A DNA stretch of 64,000 nucleotides from an uncultured Prevotellaceae bacterium (GCA_902764705.1 CACWWZ010000010.1:1-64000), one strand, 5' to 3'; shown: positions 15,420-25,196, counted from the stretch's first letter. Notes: generated by a model from the sequence alone, not told the origin. Translations and numbers: made by a program.

Positions 15420-16467
15420 AATTTTCTTTGGTTGTTTTTGTTAAAATAATTTTAGAATAATATGCTTTACCGTCTTCGCTGACACCTCGTTGCCATGTAT
15501 ATTGTTTATAGTACGAGAGGTCCAGACGGCGCTGTACCTGTTGCAGACCGATTCCGTGTCCGCTATGGTCGTCAGCATTTTTTGGGTGATTCGAGTTCTG
15601 AATGTCGCACACAATCTGTTGCTCATCCGCCTCTATTGTAATGTGGATGAACGAAGGTTCTGTGGGGCTTACTCCGTGCTTGAAGGCATTTTCAATCAGT
15701 GAGATGAAAAGCATGGGTGCAATTTCTATATTCGAACTGGCAATAGTAAATTTGGAAGTTATTTCTACTGATTCTGGCAGTCGGATGCGCATCAGATTGA
15801 TGTAGTTCTGTAGGAATTCCGTCTCGTCCTTGAGAGGGACAGTAGGTTGCTGATAGTCGTACAAGATGTGACGCAGCATCTTTGACAGCTCTTGAATAGC
15901 CTCTTGTGCCTTGGGAGCGTCAAAGGCGGTCAGGGCATAGATGTTGTTCAGCGTGTTCAACAGAAAGTGAGGATTAATCTGGTTACGCAGATTGCTCAGT
16001 TCTGCTTGCGCCTTGGCATTATCGGCATTCTTGATGGCTTCATCGGCCCACATCCATTGTTGGGCAAGTTTCAGACAGGTAGCTGCTGTGCCGAAAATCA
16101 TAAAGTTGATAACGTCACGAACAACAAAGAGAAACGCATCGAGTGCATCGGGTACACGTGTGACAGCAGAATTGGGCGGGAAGACAGTATTAGTGAAATC
16201 CATCCAATAGTGCAATACAACGGCAAAGATGATAATCATTGCCAGATTGATGAGAAGGAAGTACCGATGCTTGCCAGCTACAAAATAGCGAGGTGTCAAC
16301 CACTTGTAGTTGGCGTAGAACATCACCATCATCAGCAAGGGCGACATACAGTTCATCACATACTGTAACATAGATGTGCCCGTTCCTCTCATGTACTGCA
16401 TTGGCGACAGGAACATAAATGCCCAGAATGCAATATGCAGAAATACCTTCACTCGCTTATTAATCAT
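15409..16467 (-). CDS. LytS-type sensor histidine kinase
   Basis: 352 residues. Four N-terminal membrane segments (about 8-28, 36-54, 70-92 and 108-130) with little periplasmic loop. Then a His_kinase domain with phospho-acceptor His in RNQINPHFLLNTLNNIYAL (about 170), the N box ISLIENAFKHG and the G box GHGIGLQQVQRRL. The short loops suggest sensing within the membrane. Partner of the overlapping LytTR gene. It sits downstream of the efflux genes, with purine-rich repeats of about 10 bp in the 50-bp gap. Confidence 0.92.
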   Translation of the reverse strand: MINKRVKVFLHIAFWAFMFLSPMQYMRGTGTSMLQYVMNCMSPLLMMVMFYANYKWLTPRYFVAGKHRYFLLINLAMIIIFAVVLHYWMDFTNTVFPPNSAVTRVPDALDAFLFVVRDVINFMIFGTAATCLKLAQQWMWADEAIKNADNAKAQAELSNLRNQINPHFLLNTLNNIYALTAFDAPKAQEAIQELSKMLRHILYDYQQPTVPLKDETEFLQNYINLMRIRLPESVEITSKFTIASSNIEIAPMLFISLIENAFKHGVSPTEPSFIHITIEADEQQIVCDIQNSNHPKNADDHSGHGIGLQQVQRRLDLSYYKQYTWQRGVSEDGKAYYSKIILTKTTKENYDY

Positions 16468-16517
16468 ATCTTCTATCTCCCTTTATCTTCCTTTATCTTC
16501 TTCTATCTCCCTCAAAA

Positions 16518-17732
16518 TTACTCGTGACGGATAGCCTCAATGGGATCCATGTTAGCAGCTTTCTGGGCAGGGATGTAGCCAAAGAGCACACCAATGCATA
16601 CACACACGAAGAACGAGACGTAGATGCTCCATGCCGGAACGCTTGACGGCATTCCGAAGGACCCCAGGAAAGCACTGGCCGAACAGCCTACGAGAATACC
16701 TATCAGACCTCCCGTGACGCTAATGAGTACCGATTCAATTAGGAATTGTAACGAGATGACTGGTCCTGTGGCTCCTACGGCCATACGCAAGCCGATTTCC
16801 TTGGTACGTTCCGTTACTGACACCAGCATAATGTTCATAATGCCGATACCCGCCACCAACAGTGAGAATGCTGCTGCTACGACCAGAATGAGCGTGACGG
16901 TATCCATGGTCGACGACATCGTCTCCATCATTTCAGCTTGTGACCGGATGGTGAAGTCGTCGTCGGCGTCACCTTTCAGTTTGTGGTTGTCGCGTAGCAT
17001 TTGCGTCAGTTCCTCTATGGCAGCATCCGACAACTCTTCCGTAATGGCCGAGCAGACAATGCTTGAGAAATAGGTTTGTGCGGCAATACGTTTCATGACG
17101 GTGGTGTAGGGGGCAATGATAACATTGTCCTGGTCCATTCCCCACGAGTTATATCCCTTCGACTTCAGCACACCCACAATGCGCATGGGAATGCTTTTGA
17201 AACGGATGGTCTTACCAATGGGGTCGTGTCCGTTGAACAGTTCCTTGACGATGGTGGCACCGACTACACATACCTTGGCGGCTTTCTTGATGTCCTCATC
17301 GGTAAAGCAGTCACCTTCTTCCACATCCCATTGTTTGATGTCGAGATAATCTACAGACTCTCCGTACATCGATGTGTTGGTATTGTTGTTACCGTAGATG
17401 GCCTGACCTGATGCTGTGACTTCAGGAGATACCTTTGTCACGAACTTCTTCTCACGCATAATGCGCTCGTAGTCAGCCATTTTCAGTGTTTGCATCGCCG
17501 AAGGATCCTGACGCACGCCACCACGCATGTCGGCACCAGGACGGATGGTCAACAGGTTGGTTCCCATCGTCGACAACTCCTTGCGGATGCTTTCCTTCGA
17601 GCCTTGTCCGATGGCCATCATGATGATGACAGCTGCCACACCGATGATGATACCCAGCATCGAGAGGAAGGAGCGCATCTTGTTGTTGGCGACGGCCTTC
17701 AGACTAACCTTAAAAAGGTTTAATATATTCAT
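16518..17732 (-). CDS. MacB-like ABC transporter permease
   Basis: 404 residues. One N-terminal membrane helix (MRSFLSMLGIIIGVAAVIIM), a large periplasmic MacB_PCD domain (about 45-270), then three helices with the FtsX signature (SLLVAGIGIMNIMLVSVTERTKEIGLRMAVGA). The ATPase is a separate gene upstream, unlike the single-chain E. coli MacB. With the HlyD-type adaptor and the outer-membrane factor it should form a tripartite exporter for peptides, lipids or macrolide-like compounds. The substrate is not deducible. Confidence 0.92.
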   Translation of the reverse strand: MNILNLFKVSLKAVANNKMRSFLSMLGIIIGVAAVIIMMAIGQGSKESIRKELSTMGTNLLTIRPGADMRGGVRQDPSAMQTLKMADYERIMREKKFVTKVSPEVTASGQAIYGNNNTNTSMYGESVDYLDIKQWDVEEGDCFTDEDIKKAAKVCVVGATIVKELFNGHDPIGKTIRFKSIPMRIVGVLKSKGYNSWGMDQDNVIIAPYTTVMKRIAAQTYFSSIVCSAITEELSDAAIEELTQMLRDNHKLKGDADDDFTIRSQAEMMETMSSTMDTVTLILVVAAAFSLLVAGIGIMNIMLVSVTERTKEIGLRMAVGATGPVISLQFLIESVLISVTGGLIGILVGCSASAFLGSFGMPSSVPAWSIYVSFFVCVCIGVLFGYIPAQKAANMDPIEAIRHE

Positions 17733-17735
17733 ATT

Positions 17736-17769
17736 CGTTGTATCGTTATTACGTTATATCGTTATTACG
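17736..17769 (-). repeat. 8-bp junction repeat before the macB-like gene
   Basis: Four 8-bp units (CGTTGTAT, CGTTATTA, CGTTATAT, CGTTATTA on plus) directly upstream of ATG 17732 and downstream of the ATPase stop. On the coding strand they read xxATAACG and contain TAA. Confidence 0.8.
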
Positions 17770-17777
17770 AAAAACCA

Positions 17778-18533
17778 TCAATCATCCTGTGGGGCTGGTA
17801 ATTTGGCTAACGCCTCCGCAGCTGATTTGATATTCGTATTGATGGTATCCTCACGGATTTTTCCGTCACGCAGATTGATGTTGCGCGAGGCATATTCCGC
17901 AATCTCAGGATTGTGGGTCACGAAGATGATGGTGTGTCCCTGATTGTAGAGTTCCTGGAACAGTACTAGCATTTCAAACGAGGTGCGTGTGTCCAGGTTA
18001 CCCGTTGCCTCGTCGGCGAGGAGTACGGCAGGGTCATTGACCAGTGCACGGGCGATGGCGACACGCTGCATCTGACCACCCGACATCTGGTTCGACTTGT
18101 GGTACATGCGGTCGCCCAGTCCTACTGCCTGTAAAGCCTTGATGGCCTTTTCACGACGTTCAGAGGCCGAAACTTCCGAGTTATACATCAATGGGAGTTC
18201 CACATTCTCCAGAGCAGTGGTCTTCGGAAGCAGGTTATAACTCTGGAACACAAAGCCGATTTTGCGGTTACGCAGACGGGCTCGCTTGGTCTTCGACATT
18301 GAGCGCACGCTGATGCCGTCCAGGAAGTACTCTCCGCTGGTAGGGGTGTCGAGACAGCCCAACTGGTTGAGCAGTGTCGACTTTCCTGATCCCGATGTAC
18401 CCTGAATGGTAACGAACTCGCCCTCATATATCTTGAACGAGACACCCCTCAAGGCCTTCACCGTCTCAGAGCCCACCTGGAAGTAGCGCTTCACGTTTTG
18501 CAGTTCTATGACTACTTTTCTATTGTCGTCCAT
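17778..18533 (-). CDS. ABC transporter ATPase, MacB/LolD type
   Basis: 251 residues. Walker A GTSGSGKSTLL (about 45), Q loop FQSYNLLPKTTALENVELPL, signature MSGGQMQRVAIARAL, Walker B AVLLADEATGNLD, H loop IIFVTHNPEIA. It powers the permease encoded immediately downstream and follows the adaptor gene. The C-terminal tail after residue 230 is short and charged. Confidence 0.93.
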   Translation of the reverse strand: MDDNRKVVIELQNVKRYFQVGSETVKALRGVSFKIYEGEFVTIQGTSGSGKSTLLNQLGCLDTPTSGEYFLDGISVRSMSKTKRARLRNRKIGFVFQSYNLLPKTTALENVELPLMYNSEVSASERREKAIKALQAVGLGDRMYHKSNQMSGGQMQRVAIARALVNDPAVLLADEATGNLDTRTSFEMLVLFQELYNQGHTIIFVTHNPEIAEYASRNINLRDGKIREDTINTNIKSAAEALAKLPAPQDD

Positions 18534-18535
18534 AG

Positions 18536-18573
18536 TTCTTACTTCTTACGTCTTACATCAGACATCTTACCTC
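18536..18573 (-). repeat. 7-bp junction repeat between macA-like and ATPase genes
   Basis: Coding-strand units GAGGTAA, GATGTCT, GATGTAA, GACGTAA, GAAGTAA run from the adaptor stop codon (first TAA) to the ATPase start. TAA falls in all three frames. Confidence 0.8.
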
Positions 18574-19769
18574 TTTGGTGCTTGGCCATTGCTACCCTGC
18601 TTGTTGTTATTGTTCCTCGGGCGAGGCATGAAGGGGTTCTGGGCCTGTTGACCAGCCTCTTCTGTCTCTCCACCGCTCAACTTGAAGTCGACCAGCACTT
18701 CTGTACCTTCGCTAATGCCGCTGACGATTTCCGTCGTGATGCCGTTCGTTGTACCAGTCTCAACAGCATGTGCCTTGAAGGTGTTGCCATCCAGTGTCCA
18801 CACTTTGGTTGCAGCTTCTACGTCCTCAATCTTCTGGCCTTCCGAGAGCAGAGCCTCGTTGGGCATGAAGCGCAGAGCCTTGGCAGGTGCAGCAAGTACG
18901 TTGTTCTTTTCCAGTGTAAAGATAGTCACGTTAGCTGTCAGACCGGGCTTCAGCTTCAGGTCCTTGTTAGGAGCGCTGATCACGACCTCATAGGTCACCA
19001 CATTGCTCTCCGTAGTGGCCTGTTGGCGCACCTGGGTGACTTCGCCATCAAACTTGTCGTCGGGGAAGGCGTCGACTGTAAAGCTTACTCGCTGGCCTTC
19101 CTTCACACCACCGATGTCTGCTTCGTCGATATCGGCTATCACACGCATGTCTGTCAGGTCCTTGGCGATGGTGAACAGTTCAGGAGTATTGAACGAAGCG
19201 GCCACTGTCTGGCCTTCCTCTACTGATTTCGACAACACCACGCCATCGATGGGCGAGGTGATGGTGGCATAGCCCAGGTTAGTCTGAGCCTTCATCACAT
19301 TCTCCTTGCTCGAAGCCACCGTCTGGCGGGCCTTGTCATAAGTCAGACGGGCATTCTCGTAGTCGTTAGCCGAAACGAGGCCCTTTTCATACAATGTCTT
19401 AAATCTGTTATAATTAGCCGTTTCGTAGTTCAGCGTACTTTGTGCACTTGCCAGATCGGCCTTGGCGCGATTCAGCTCGCTGATGAGGTTAATCTTGTCG
19501 AGTTCGGCAATCACCTGGCCTTTCTTCACTACAGAGTTATAATCTACATAGAGTTTGGCGACGATACCCGACACCTGAGTACCTACGGTCACCGAGGTTA
19601 CAGGCTCAATAGTACCTGTTGCCGTAATCGAGGTTTGGATGTCTTGTTTCATTACCTTAGCGGTTTCAAACTCAACCTTTTCTTCTTTTTTGCCACCTGA
19701 AAAGAGCCAGATGACGAGGGCCACGAGCACCACGGCTCCAATACCCATCCATAGTTTTTTGTTCTTCAT
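18567..19769 (-). CDS. MacA-like periplasmic adaptor (HlyD/RND MFP family)
   Basis: 400 residues. N-terminal membrane anchor (WMGIGAVVLVALVIWLFSGG), barrel-sandwich and lipoyl half-motifs (TGTIEPVTSVTVGTQVSGIV, ATITSPIDGVVLSKSVEEGQ), an alpha-hairpin with coiled coil (about 95-160) and beta-barrel/MP domains. The C-terminus is rich in Asn, Lys and Gln and low in complexity. It links the permease to the TolC-like protein encoded 22 bp upstream. Confidence 0.92.
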   Translation of the reverse strand: MKNKKLWMGIGAVVLVALVIWLFSGGKKEEKVEFETAKVMKQDIQTSITATGTIEPVTSVTVGTQVSGIVAKLYVDYNSVVKKGQVIAELDKINLISELNRAKADLASAQSTLNYETANYNRFKTLYEKGLVSANDYENARLTYDKARQTVASSKENVMKAQTNLGYATITSPIDGVVLSKSVEEGQTVAASFNTPELFTIAKDLTDMRVIADIDEADIGGVKEGQRVSFTVDAFPDDKFDGEVTQVRQQATTESNVVTYEVVISAPNKDLKLKPGLTANVTIFTLEKNNVLAAPAKALRFMPNEALLSEGQKIEDVEAATKVWTLDGNTFKAHAVETGTTNGITTEIVSGISEGTEVLVDFKLSGGETEEAGQQAQNPFMPRPRNNNNKQGSNGQAPKR

Positions 19770-19791
19770 ATTTGATGTCTTCTTTAACTTC

Positions 19792-21129
19792 TTAAATCTT
19801 CAACGTTTCTCCCTGATAGAACTTCAGCAGTTGAAGTGCATAAATAGTGAGATATTTCGACTGCAACATGCTCTGTTGGGCATTGAGCAGCTTGTCCTTG
19901 CCCGTCAACAACTCTACGATGTTCTTAAGTCCCAGATTGAACTGTTCCTGCAACAGGTCATACGAGGCCTGTTCGCTCTCTACGCTGGCTTTTGCCGAAC
20001 GGAATTTCTGTTGGTTGTTGATAGCATCGAGCCAAAAGCCCTCAACGGTCGAATACAGGTCTTTCTCTTCGCTGAGCAGATCTGCACGAGCCTGCTCCTG
20101 GGCAATGCGTGCCTTGTTGATACTTGTCTTTGCCTTACGTCCGTCGATGATGGGAATCGACACGCTTACACCTGCCGATGCGTCGAAATTGGTTTTCATC
20201 TGCTCTCCCCAGCCGTTGCCCGACATGCTGTTGGTCGATGTGCCCAAACCTCCTGTCATACTCACGGTGGGCAGAACACCAGCCTTGGCAATCTTCAGTT
20301 GCAGGTCGCTCGACTCTACGCTCAACTGTTTGTTATGAATCTCAGGACGCTGAGCCAATGCGGCTTCATAGACGGTCAGCATGGTTGGAACCTCTGCCAA
20401 GGCCTGCTCGTCGGTTGTGACAGGTATGGCCACGTCGAAGTCGGACGTATCGGTAATCTCAAGCAATTGCTTGAGTTGCAACTTGTAGTGCGACAGTGTG
20501 CTTTCCGACTCCACGAGGTTGTACTCGCTCGTAGCACGCTGGGCGGTGAGTTGCGAGAGGTCGGCTTTCGACATCTGACCCACTTCCACCATCTGTTGTC
20601 CGCGCTCTTCGTTCTTCTTACTGGTTTCCAGACTCTGTCGGTTTACCTCGATGGCCTCCGTCTGATACAAGATCTGTACGTAAAGCTTGGCGATGGCCTC
20701 TTGAATAGAGTTCGATGTCTCCAGAATGGTCAGATCGGCCTGCTCTTCTGTCAGCTTGTTCATTTTCAACGTGTTATAGTTCTGCCCGCCATTCCATACT
20801 GTCCACGAGCCATTGACACCGTACGAGCCGTTATAGTAGGACTTCTTCACTTCTGTAGCCACCGTGCCGTTGGTAACGGTCATGGTGCCTGCCGATGTCC
20901 AGGGACGGAAGCCCACACTCTGGTTTGTCGATGCCGATAGGGTGGGGAATAGTGCAGCGTGCGATTGCTTGCGGTCTTCTGTGGCACTCTGCTTCCTCAG
21001 TTTGGCCTGAAGCAGGGTGATGTTGTTCTCTAAGGCATAGCTGATGCAGTCGTCCAGCGTCCACTTCTTCTGTGCGTTTACGCCTAGACTGATCATCATT
21101 GCTATAGCTAAAATCATTTTCTTCTTCAT
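19792..21129 (-). CDS. TolC-family outer membrane efflux protein
   Basis: 445 residues, Sec signal peptide (MKKKMILAIAMMISLGVNAQ), then two OEP repeats dominated by long amphipathic helices (for example QADLTILETSNSIQEAIAKL and QEQARADLLSEEKDLYSTVE). First gene of the efflux operon, with a strong promoter at 21191-21222. It should form the outer-membrane channel of the exporter. Confidence 0.92.
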   Translation of the reverse strand: MKKKMILAIAMMISLGVNAQKKWTLDDCISYALENNITLLQAKLRKQSATEDRKQSHAALFPTLSASTNQSVGFRPWTSAGTMTVTNGTVATEVKKSYYNGSYGVNGSWTVWNGGQNYNTLKMNKLTEEQADLTILETSNSIQEAIAKLYVQILYQTEAIEVNRQSLETSKKNEERGQQMVEVGQMSKADLSQLTAQRATSEYNLVESESTLSHYKLQLKQLLEITDTSDFDVAIPVTTDEQALAEVPTMLTVYEAALAQRPEIHNKQLSVESSDLQLKIAKAGVLPTVSMTGGLGTSTNSMSGNGWGEQMKTNFDASAGVSVSIPIIDGRKAKTSINKARIAQEQARADLLSEEKDLYSTVEGFWLDAINNQQKFRSAKASVESEQASYDLLQEQFNLGLKNIVELLTGKDKLLNAQQSMLQSKYLTIYALQLLKFYQGETLKI

Positions 21130-21190
21130 ATACCTTATTATTATATTATATAGCCTCCTAATGAATCTATTTTTATCGTTTTTGTCGATG

Positions 21191-21222
21191 CAAAGATATA
21201 TATTATCGATGAACTGACCAAA
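21191..21222 (-). promoter_or_regulatory. Promoter of the tolC-macAB-kinase-LytTR-cysE operon
   Basis: On minus: TTTG (21222-21219), 20-nt spacer, TATCTTTG (21198-21191). The leader is about 60 nt and contains AGGAGG, but that lies more than 20 nt from the ATG, too far to be an RBS. Confidence 0.8.
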
Positions 21223-21255
21223 TCTTTTTGATGTTTTTTCCCCGTTAGTAGTAAA

Positions 21256-21289
21256 AAAGCAGGAAATACTCTATGGAATTTCCTGCTTT
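21256..21289 (-). terminator. Terminator after dedA
   Basis: A perfect 12-bp stem (AAAGCAGGAAAT with ATTTCCTGCTTT), followed on minus by TTTTTT. It ends the glnS-TPR-dedA unit just upstream of the tolC operon promoter. Confidence 0.85.
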
Positions 21290-21319
21290 AAAGGTGTTTT
21301 AACGCTCTTTCAGCGCTCT

Positions 21320-21949
21320 TTATGTTGTTTTTTTCTTGTTCAGGTAAGTTTTGACGACGAACCATACAATTCCGGCGATGACCAGTGCCAGGATAATCAG
21401 TTTGATGTACTCCGCATACTCGCTGATCTTGTCGTTCAATTGGTCTTCGGGCACGATGGTATGCAGATACCATCCCAGTCCTGCCAGGATAGCATGCCAA
21501 CATCCTGCACCGATGGTGGTATAGAGCAGGAACTTCCAGTAGTTCATCCTTGCCAGTCCGGCGGGAATACTGATGAGGTGGCGAATACCAGGAATCAGTC
21601 GTCCCGTCAGTGTGGCCACGATACCGTGCTCATCGAAGTAGCGCTCGCTCTTTTCGACCTTCTCCTGATTCAACAGGCACATCTTGCCCCACTTGCTGTT
21701 GGCGAACTTGTAGATGACGGGACGTCCCACGTAAAGTGCCACCACATAGTTAATCGATGCTCCGAGGTCGGCACCTATTGTGGCGAATAGGATGACCAGC
21801 CATACGTCCAACTGTCCGCTGGCAGCATGGTATGCCGCTGGAGTTACTACAAATTCAGAGGGCACAGGCACCACAGTGCTCTCCAAGAGCATCAGGAACA
21901 GAATGGTGCCGTAGTTCAGATTGCCTAACAGGGTTGTTATAAAGTTCAT
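21320..21949 (-). CDS. DedA family membrane protein
   Basis: 209 residues. SNARE-associated/DedA domain with ESTVVPVPSEFVVTPAAYHA, GADLGASINYVVALYVGRPV and the conserved FIPGIRHLISIPAGLARMNY-like segment (here RLIPGIRHL). About five hydrophobic segments. DedA proteins are thought to move undecaprenyl phosphate or other lipids between leaflets. Last gene of the glnS operon, with ATAACG-type repeats in the leader. Confidence 0.9.
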   Translation of the reverse strand: MNFITTLLGNLNYGTILFLMLLESTVVPVPSEFVVTPAAYHAASGQLDVWLVILFATIGADLGASINYVVALYVGRPVIYKFANSKWGKMCLLNQEKVEKSERYFDEHGIVATLTGRLIPGIRHLISIPAGLARMNYWKFLLYTTIGAGCWHAILAGLGWYLHTIVPEDQLNDKISEYAEYIKLIILALVIAGIVWFVVKTYLNKKKTT

Positions 21950-21996
21950 TTTTTTATTCTTTTTATTTCGTTATTCCGTGATTTCGGATATTCCGG

Positions 21997-23451
21997 CTAT
22001 TCCGGAGAGTCTGGATTAATATGGAGGCGTTGCTCCATGTATGCGACGTATTCTCTGACGGGTGTGGCCTCCGGAAACAGGCACGACAGCACGCTCTGTG
22101 CCTCTTTGGGGTCTTGCTCGACGGCCAGTCGCAGGTATTTCATAAACTCCTTGCTGCGTCCCATGTCGTAGCAGCACAGAGCCATATAGGCATTGCCGCT
22201 TTTGTAGTCGGGGTAGTATTCATGTACCATCTCGAAGAACTTGAGCAGCATCTGATAGCACGCCTGCGTATAGCGGTTGTCGTAGAGCGATACGATGATG
22301 CGTAACATGATGGCCGGTGAATTCTCGCTTTTCAAGATGGCCATCTTGAAAGCTTCCTCGGCTTTGTTGACCTGGTCGTTCTGTAGCAGGATGTGTCCCT
22401 TGACCACCAGCATGTCCGTATGGTCGCAGGGCAGTGTCTCTGTCTTTTCCAACATTTCCAAGGCCTGTTTCACTTCGTGCTTGGCACCATAGCAGAATGC
22501 CAGCTCCTGATAGATGCTTGCCATCAGTGGCGAATCTTTGGGTGCTACGGCCAACGCCATGCGTAACAGGGGCAGCGCCTCGTCGTTGCGGTTCATATTG
22601 ACCAGACAGACGCCCTGATGCAACAGTCCGAACTCGTCGTCAGGCACCAGTTCGCTATACATCTTAAAATATTTCAGCGCCTCTTCATAGTTGCCCAGCC
22701 GGAACAGTCCACTGGCCTTGCTACTCACTGCGTCCGGGTCTTTCGGGTCAATGGCAATAGCATACTCTGAACTGGTGATGGCGTTCGAATAGTCCTCGTT
22801 CATGAATTGTGCCGAGGCCAGTGCATTCCAATACTGCTTGGAGTAGGGGTGATGATCGATGAGTTCGTTGAAGATGCGTTCCGAGTCCTCGTATTTGCCC
22901 AGTCCGAACAGCGTGCGGGCCATCAGTTCCTTGAAGTCGTCGCTCTCGTCGCCTCGCGAGCGCATCATCCATTCGTAGGCCTTCTCGCTCTGGTTGTAGT
23001 CAATGTACAGGTTAGCACAGTCGCGCACATAGTCTTCATATTCGTCGGCGTCGACACTCTTGCCGTATTCGCGCAAGTATTTGTCGGCCTCGTCGATGTC
23101 GCCCGCGGCAATCTTGATTTCTGCCACCAGATAGTGGTAGTCGGGGTCGTCGTGGTTCTCGATGGCATCGGCATACATCTCCGCCTCCTCGATGTCGTCC
23201 TCTGCCAGAGCCCTACGGGCCATGAATACGTTGGGCAGGGTCGACGAGGGGTATAGCTCCAAGGCGCAGCGGATGGCCTCCTCGGCACGGTCGTCATCCT
23301 CTTTCCAGCTATAGTAGTCGGCGATGTCTACCAAGTCGTCAGCATCCATAAACGGGGTGCTGCCCGCATTTATGGATGCCTCGTATCGTTCCAGCAAGTC
23401 CTGAAACTCCTCGCTCTTGAAATACTCTTCGTCGATGTTCAACGCTTCCAA
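21997..23451 (-). CDS. Tetratricopeptide repeat protein
   Basis: 484 residues, acidic, no signal peptide. About ten TPR units from residue 40 on (for example YWNALASAQFMNEDYSNAIT, DPDAVSSKASGLFRLGNYEE, FGLLHQGVCLVNMNRNDEAL). The start overlaps the end of glnS by 13 bp, indicating coupled translation. A scaffold or co-chaperone-like role is likely, but the partner is unknown. Confidence 0.85.
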   Translation of the reverse strand: MEALNIDEEYFKSEEFQDLLERYEASINAGSTPFMDADDLVDIADYYSWKEDDDRAEEAIRCALELYPSSTLPNVFMARRALAEDDIEEAEMYADAIENHDDPDYHYLVAEIKIAAGDIDEADKYLREYGKSVDADEYEDYVRDCANLYIDYNQSEKAYEWMMRSRGDESDDFKELMARTLFGLGKYEDSERIFNELIDHHPYSKQYWNALASAQFMNEDYSNAITSSEYAIAIDPKDPDAVSSKASGLFRLGNYEEALKYFKMYSELVPDDEFGLLHQGVCLVNMNRNDEALPLLRMALAVAPKDSPLMASIYQELAFCYGAKHEVKQALEMLEKTETLPCDHTDMLVVKGHILLQNDQVNKAEEAFKMAILKSENSPAIMLRIIVSLYDNRYTQACYQMLLKFFEMVHEYYPDYKSGNAYMALCCYDMGRSKEFMKYLRLAVEQDPKEAQSVLSCLFPEATPVREYVAYMEQRLHINPDSPE

Positions 23452-25196
23452 GTGTCCTTTAGTCCTACGGTTTTGTTGAACACCAGATGCTCAGGTGTCG
23501 AATCGAGGTCAGGCGTAAAGTATCCGATACGCTGGAACTGTAGGAAGTCGCCGGGTTTCTTCTCCTTCAGGTAGGGCTCCACGTAGCAATTGTTGAGGAC
23601 CTTCAGTGAATCGGGATTCAGCAAGTCGCGGAAGTCGCGCTCGTCGGCACCGGGGTTCTCGATGGAGAACAGACGGTCGTACAGGCGAACCTCGGCCTTT
23701 ACGGCATCCTGACAGTTTACCCAGTGCAGTGTCTTACCCTTGATCTTGCGGTCGGCACCGGGCTGTCCGCTACGCGTCTCGGGGTCGTATGTGGCGTAGA
23801 TGGTGGTCACACGTCCTTCGGCATCCTTGTCGCAAGGGTGCTCCTCGTCGCACTTGATGATGTAGGCGTTCTTCAGACGTACCTCCTTGCCGGGAGCCAG
23901 ACGCTGGAATTTCTTCTCGGCCACCTCCATGAAGTCGTCGCGCTCAATCCACAGTTCACGGCTGAAGGTGATGGTGTGCTTGCCGTCGGCCTCGTTCTCG
24001 GGATTGTTTACGGCCTCCATCTCCTCGGTCTTACCCTCGGGATAGTTAGTCAAGACGAGTTTTACGGGATCCAGTACGGCACTGACACGGGTGGCCTTCT
24101 TATTCAGGTCGTCGCGCACGTTCGACTCCAACAGGGCGAAGTCGTTCAGGGCGTCGAACTTGGTATAGCCAATGGCGTTGATGAAGTTACGCACACTCTG
24201 TGATGAGTATCCGCGACGACGCATACCGCATACGGTTGGCATACGGGGGTCGTCCCAGCCGTTCACCAGCTTCTCGTCGACCAGTGCCTTCAGCTTGCGC
24301 TTCGACATCACGGTGTAGGTGATGTTCAGACGGTTGAACTCTATCTGGCGTGTGCCGTCGTACTTCGCGTCGACAATGTCGGGATTATATTCTCCGGCCT
24401 TACCCTCGGCAATCTGTTCCTTGATATATTCGCGCAACAGGTCCACGAACTTGTCGTACAGCGGACGGTGCGGCACGAACTCCAGCGTACAGATAGAGTG
24501 GGTGACACCCTCGAAGTAGTCCGACTGTCCATGGGCGAAGTCGTACATTGGGTAGCAGTGCCACTTCGTACCAGTGCGGTGGTGGGGAATCTGGATGATG
24601 CGATAGATGATGGGGTCGCGGAAGTGCATGTTGGGGTTAGCCATATCCAGCTTGGCGCGCAGCACCATCGAGCCCTCTACGGCTTCAGGAGTATTCATCT
24701 GCTCAAACAGGCGCAGGTTCTCCTCGATGGGGCGGTCGCGGAACGGACTCGGACGACCCGGCTGTGTCGGTGTACCCTTTTGTTCGGCAATCTGCTCGGA
24801 GGTCTGTTCGTCGACGTAAGCCAGGCCCTTCTTAATCAGCCATACGGCAAAGTCCCACAGCTTCTCGAAATAATCCGAGGCATAGTACACATTCTCCCAG
24901 TGGAACCCAAGCCACTTGATGTCGCTCATGATGTTCTCCACATATTCTGTGTTCTCCTTGGTGGGGTTGGTATCGTCGAAACGCAGGTTACAGATACCTC
25001 CGAACTCCTCAGCCACACCGAAGTCCATGCAGATGGCCTTGGCGTGGCCGATGTGGATATATCCGTTGGGCTCTGGTGGGAAACGTGTCTGAATACGTCC
25101 ACCATTCTTACCTGCTTCCAGGTCTTCCTTTACAAACTGTTCTACGAAGCTGAGGCTCTTCTTTTCCTCGCCTTCTGTCATAATCTTCTCTTCCAT
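23439..25196 (-). CDS. glnS: Glutaminyl-tRNA synthetase
   Basis: 585 residues. Class I synthetase that charges tRNA-Gln directly. HIGH-type motif PPEPNGYIHIGHAK (about 42-55) and KMSKS-type motif VMSKRKL (about 290). PEPNG distinguishes GlnRS from bacterial GluRS (which has SPTG). The C-terminal anticodon-binding beta-barrels carry REL and VRLYDRLF segments. First gene of a three-gene unit. A -7 box lies 30 bp upstream. Confidence 0.95.
   Translation of the reverse strand: MEEKIMTEGEEKKSLSFVEQFVKEDLEAGKNGGRIQTRFPPEPNGYIHIGHAKAICMDFGVAEEFGGICNLRFDDTNPTKENTEYVENIMSDIKWLGFHWENVYYASDYFEKLWDFAVWLIKKGLAYVDEQTSEQIAEQKGTPTQPGRPSPFRDRPIEENLRLFEQMNTPEAVEGSMVLRAKLDMANPNMHFRDPIIYRIIQIPHHRTGTKWHCYPMYDFAHGQSDYFEGVTHSICTLEFVPHRPLYDKFVDLLREYIKEQIAEGKAGEYNPDIVDAKYDGTRQIEFNRLNITYTVMSKRKLKALVDEKLVNGWDDPRMPTVCGMRRRGYSSQSVRNFINAIGYTKFDALNDFALLESNVRDDLNKKATRVSAVLDPVKLVLTNYPEGKTEEMEAVNNPENEADGKHTITFSRELWIERDDFMEVAEKKFQRLAPGKEVRLKNAYIIKCDEEHPCDKDAEGRVTTIYATYDPETRSGQPGADRKIKGKTLHWVNCQDAVKAEVRLYDRLFSIENPGADERDFRDLLNPDSLKVLNNCYVEPYLKEKKPGDFLQFQRIGYFTPDLDSTPEHLVFNKTVGLKDTWKR

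Noticed and set aside
19639..20940. 433-codon ORF on plus opposite tolC and macA
   Set aside because: Crosses the boundary between two well-supported minus genes and has no recognisable domains.
21143..21160. Shine-Dalgarno site AGGAGG for tolC
   Set aside because: More than 20 nt upstream of the ATG. Bacteroidetes genes rarely use SD sites.
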